NCBI GenBank assembly: GCA_045540055.1
Contig: JAZQGO010000032.1
Coordinates: forward strand, 1 to 41,335
Reading direction: 5' to 3'
DNA length: 41,335 nucleotides
Source: SIG565 sp045540055
GTDB lineage: Bacteria; Bacillota; Clostridia; Oscillospirales; Acutalibacteraceae
The notes below the pieces were generated by a model that saw nothing but the letters and a program-made list of their open reading frames with translations, was not told the origin of the DNA and searched no databases. The number at the start of each line of letters is the position of its first letter. The first letter of the stretch is position 1. Shown here one piece after another: positions 39,125 through 41,335 of the stretch. A program made the position numbers and the translations under genes.

Positions 39125-40957
39125 ATGTGCGGATTTGTAGGCTTTACAAATCACATAAAGGATGACGGTACTGTCTTAAGTCAAATGATGGATAAAATTG
39201 TTCATCGCGGTCCCGATTCACACGGTAAATTTATCGATAACACTATGTGTATGGGCTTCAGGCGCCTCAGCATTGTGGACCTTCACGACGGCGATCAGCC
39301 CATGTTTAATGAGGACGATTCGCTCGTACTAACCTTTAACGGCGAAATTTACAACCATATGGAAATTCGCGAGAAGCTACTCGAGGCCGGTCACACCTTT
39401 AAGACCAACCATTCCGACAGTGAGGTTTTACTGCACGGTTATGAGGAATACGGCGCCGATTTGGTGCCAATGCTTCGCGGTATGTTTGCCTTTATTATTT
39501 ACAACCGTAAGGACGGCAGTATTTTCGGTGCGCGCGATATGTTTGGTATCAAGCCACTGTATTATACCACAATGGGCGACACAACTATGTTCGGCAGTGA
39601 GATTAAGTCCTTTATCCTTCATCCCGATTTTAAAAAGGAGCTTAACGAGGACGCTCTTGCGCATTATTTATCCTTCCAGTATTCTCCCACCGAAGAAACC
39701 TTCTTTAAGAATGTGTTTAAATTACCGCCTGCGCATTACTTCACCTTTAAAGACGGTAAAATCGATAAAACACGCTATTTCCGTCCTAACTTCTGCGAAG
39801 AGGACGGCTCGCTTGATTACTATTCCGATAAGATTGACGAGGCTATCCGCGAGAGTGTTGCGGCGCATAAAATCGCCGACGTCGAGGTTGGCTCATTCCT
39901 TTCAAGCGGTATCGACTCAAGCTATATATCCGAAGCCGCCAAGGTTGACAAGACCTTTACGGTGGGCTTTGAAAGTCCCGACGGCAATCGCTATAACGAA
40001 ATTGAATTTGCCAAAAAATTTGCCGATACCATTGGTGTTGAAAACATCAGCAAGGTTATCACCCCCGAAGAATATTGGGGCGCCTTTGCGCAGATTCAGT
40101 ACCATATGGACGAGCCCTTGGCCGACCCTGCCGCTATCGCACTTTATTTTGTATCAAAGCTTGCTCGCGAGCACGTAAAGGTAGTTATGTCGGGCGAGGG
40201 CGCTGACGAGCTGTTTGGCGGCTACAGAATTTATCAGGAGCCTATCACACTTACTGCATACGATAAACTACCCTTCTTTATTCGCCGAGCTGTAAGTAAG
40301 GTGTGTGAGGCTCTGCCCATACCGAAAAAGTACGGTGTGAATTATCTTATCCGCCGAGGTAAAACTATTGAAGAACGCTTTATCGGTAACGCAAGCATTT
40401 TCACCAACAAGGAGCGCAACAAAATATTGCTGGTCGGCAAGGATGCTGTCGAGCCGAAAATTCTGTGTAAAAAATTCTATGACGAGGTTCAAGATAAGGA
40501 TACCGTCACAAAAATGCAGTATCTTGACATAAATATGTGGCTTATGGGGGATATACTGCTTAAGGCTGACAAAACAAGCATGGCGAATTCACTTGAATTG
40601 CGTGTGCCCTTCCTTGATAAAAAGGTTATGGAATTGGCAGAAAAAATACCTGTTAATTGCCGTGTGAACACCAAAACCACCAAGCTTGCCCTGCGCAAGG
40701 CCGCCGAAAAAACTCTGCCAAAGCTTACCGCCGAAAAGGACAAGCTTGGCTTCCCTGTGCCGATTCGCGTATGGCTGAAGCAAGACGAATACTACGCAAT
40801 GGTTAAAGACGCTTTCACAAGCGATAATGCTAAAAAATTCTTCGATACCCAAAGACTTATAGCACTTCTTGACCGTCACAAATCGGGCAAAGAGGATGTC
40901 AGCCGTAAAATCTGGACGATTTACACCTTCCTTGTTTGGTATAATCAGTATTTTTAA
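39125..40957 (+). CDS. asnB: glutamine-hydrolysing asparagine synthase
   Basis: 610 residues. Cys2 is the N-terminal glutaminase nucleophile (MCGFVGFTNH), with HRGPDSHG and FNGEIYNH in the same class II amidotransferase domain (1-~200). The ATP-pyrophosphatase domain starts around residue 260 with FLSSGIDSSYIS and continues with MDEPLADPAAIALYFVSKLAREHVKVVMSGEGADELFGGY. It makes asparagine from aspartate, glutamine and ATP. Some members amidate cell-wall peptides instead, so the acceptor is probable but not certain. ATG with AAGGAG upstream. Confidence 0.95.
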   Translation: MCGFVGFTNHIKDDGTVLSQMMDKIVHRGPDSHGKFIDNTMCMGFRRLSIVDLHDGDQPMFNEDDSLVLTFNGEIYNHMEIREKLLEAGHTFKTNHSDSEVLLHGYEEYGADLVPMLRGMFAFIIYNRKDGSIFGARDMFGIKPLYYTTMGDTTMFGSEIKSFILHPDFKKELNEDALAHYLSFQYSPTEETFFKNVFKLPPAHYFTFKDGKIDKTRYFRPNFCEEDGSLDYYSDKIDEAIRESVAAHKIADVEVGSFLSSGIDSSYISEAAKVDKTFTVGFESPDGNRYNEIEFAKKFADTIGVENISKVITPEEYWGAFAQIQYHMDEPLADPAAIALYFVSKLAREHVKVVMSGEGADELFGGYRIYQEPITLTAYDKLPFFIRRAVSKVCEALPIPKKYGVNYLIRRGKTIEERFIGNASIFTNKERNKILLVGKDAVEPKILCKKFYDEVQDKDTVTKMQYLDINMWLMGDILLKADKTSMANSLELRVPFLDKKVMELAEKIPVNCRVNTKTTKLALRKAAEKTLPKLTAEKDKLGFPVPIRVWLKQDEYYAMVKDAFTSDNAKKFFDTQRLIALLDRHKSGKEDVSRKIWTIYTFLVWYNQYF

Positions 40958-40968
40958 ATTATAAAATA

Positions 40969-41014
40969 AATTCATCCCTTTTTGCTAATAATAGTTGTAA
41001 AAGGGGGATGAATT
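40969..41014 (+). promoter_or_regulatory. hairpin covering the ribosome binding site of the YtxH-like gene
   Basis: AATTCATCCCTTTTT (40969-40983) is complementary to AAAAGGGGGATGAATT (40999-41014) apart from extra Gs. The right arm contains the AAAGGGGG ribosome binding site and abuts the ATG at 41015. It could gate translation, or act as a weak 3' structure for asnB. Confidence 0.6.
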
Positions 41015-41197
41015 ATGAATAAGAACACTGTTTCAAGTTTTGCCAAAGGTGCGCTTACAGGTATGATTGCCGGTGTAGCACTTTTAGGTGTGGGTAAAAT
41101 GGCTATGGATAGCAATAAAAATCTTTCTAAAGGTTCAACCAAAGCCATGAAGGCTGTCGGCGATTTTGTTGACGGCATACAAACAATGTTTCATTAG
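41015..41197 (+). CDS. small YtxH-like membrane-associated protein
   Basis: 60 residues: MNKNTVSSFAKGALTGMIAGVALLGVGKMAM then a polar helix. A glycine-rich single membrane helix (around 12-30) followed by lysine-rich repeats (SNKNLSKGSTKAMKAVGDFVDGIQ) fits YtxH-like small proteins of Firmicutes. The strong AAAGGGGG ribosome binding site supports expression. Function unknown. Confidence 0.75.
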   Translation: MNKNTVSSFAKGALTGMIAGVALLGVGKMAMDSNKNLSKGSTKAMKAVGDFVDGIQTMFH

Positions 41198-41203
41198 TCA
41201 CAA

Positions 41204-41323
41204 CCTCCGGCTAAGCCGGAGGCTTGATTAAGCCCTAGAAGGGCATTTTTCAGGCCACACCCCTAAAGGGGCTCCGAAAGGTTCTGCCACCCGCATTACT
41301 TCTTCGGGCAACCCCTAAAGGGG
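41204..41323. repeat. hairpin array resembling an IS200-type right end
   Basis: CCTCCGGC-TAA-GCCGGAGG (41204-41222), GCCCT-AGA-AGGGC (41232-41244), and two copies of the 12-mer CCCCTAAAGGGG (41260-41271 and 41312-41323). The first hairpin has the same 8-3-8 geometry as the two terminal hairpins of the element at 33736-34425. The transposase would lie beyond the window's edge. Confidence 0.6.
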
Positions 41324-41335
41324 TGTTTCATTTAG

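Noticed and set aside
39420..40178. A 252-codon open frame on the plus strand inside asnB
   Set aside because: It overlaps the well-supported asnB in another frame, has a basic, low-complexity translation and no start signal.
41204..41335. A CRISPR array at the right edge, suggested by repeated CCCCTAAAGGGG
   Set aside because: Only two copies of a 12-bp palindrome at 52-bp spacing with other hairpins between; it lacks regular repeats and spacers and matches an IS200-type end better.

Overview
The window reads as a chromosomal segment of a low-to-moderate-GC Firmicute, most likely a gut-type Clostridia (Oscillospirales/Ruminococcaceae-like). The basis is strong GGAGG-type ribosome binding sites, TTGACA-N17-TATAAT promoters, an L10 leader with an intrinsic terminator, formate-tetrahydrofolate ligase, a NusG-II/Gx-transporter pair and IS200-type elements. 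I see no rRNA, tRNA, CRISPR array or prophage. The species cannot be fixed from the sequence alone.

Layout. (1) 178-3367, minus: a polar amino acid ABC importer operon (binding lipoprotein, permease, ATPase) followed by a TrpR-like YerC/YecD regulator and a zinc-ribbon membrane protein; its promoter has a dyad in the spacer. (2) 3690-4583, plus: an EamA-type transporter whose only sensible start codon is ATA. (3) 4644-8490, minus: rpmG-secE-nusG-rplK-rplA, then a separate promoter and L10 leader for rplJ-rplL. SecE carries an unusual ~165-residue multi-membrane-span N-terminal extension. (4) 8732-11342, minus: rlmH with a WalJ-like metallo-hydrolase, and murA. (5) 11558-16283, plus: alpha/beta hydrolase, membrane-anchored MurF-like ligase, D-Ala-D-Ala-type ligase and a cation efflux transporter. 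(6) 16342-18458, minus: a RodA-type SEDS protein followed by a GH43-family protein with a lipoprotein-like leader and an ambiguous start. (7) 18582-24358, plus: a tight housekeeping operon fhs-tsaE-tsaB-rpiB-upp-ppa-metallophosphoesterase. (8) 24458-33659: an XRE regulator divergent from an exopolysaccharide cluster (initiating phosphoglycosyl transferase, DUF4422 protein, GT2, GT4, GT2, Wzy-like polymerase, Wzx-like flippase, UDP-galactopyranose mutase). It looks visibly more AT-rich than its flanks. (9) 33736-34425: an IS200-type element. (10) 34477-41197: secA and apbE (minus), then NusG-II protein, Gx transporter, asnB and a small YtxH-like protein (plus). (11) From 41204 to the end: an array of small hairpins that resembles the right end of another IS200-type element.

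How the parts work together. Regions 3, 4 and 10 supply translation and Sec secretion parts. Regions 4, 5 and 6 are cell-envelope synthesis: MurA starts peptidoglycan precursor synthesis, Ddl and the MurF-like ligase would add the terminal dipeptide, and RodA polymerises glycan. Region 8 would build, flip and polymerise a lipid-linked repeat unit that probably contains galactofuranose. apbE with the NusG-II/Gx pair looks like part of a flavin-based extracytoplasmic redox module. The least ordinary items are the two apparent ATA starts, the SecE fusion, the perfect 19-bp palindrome beside the exopolysaccharide promoter, the apparently leaderless apbE transcript, and the hairpins that cover ribosome binding sites of tnpA and the YtxH-like gene.
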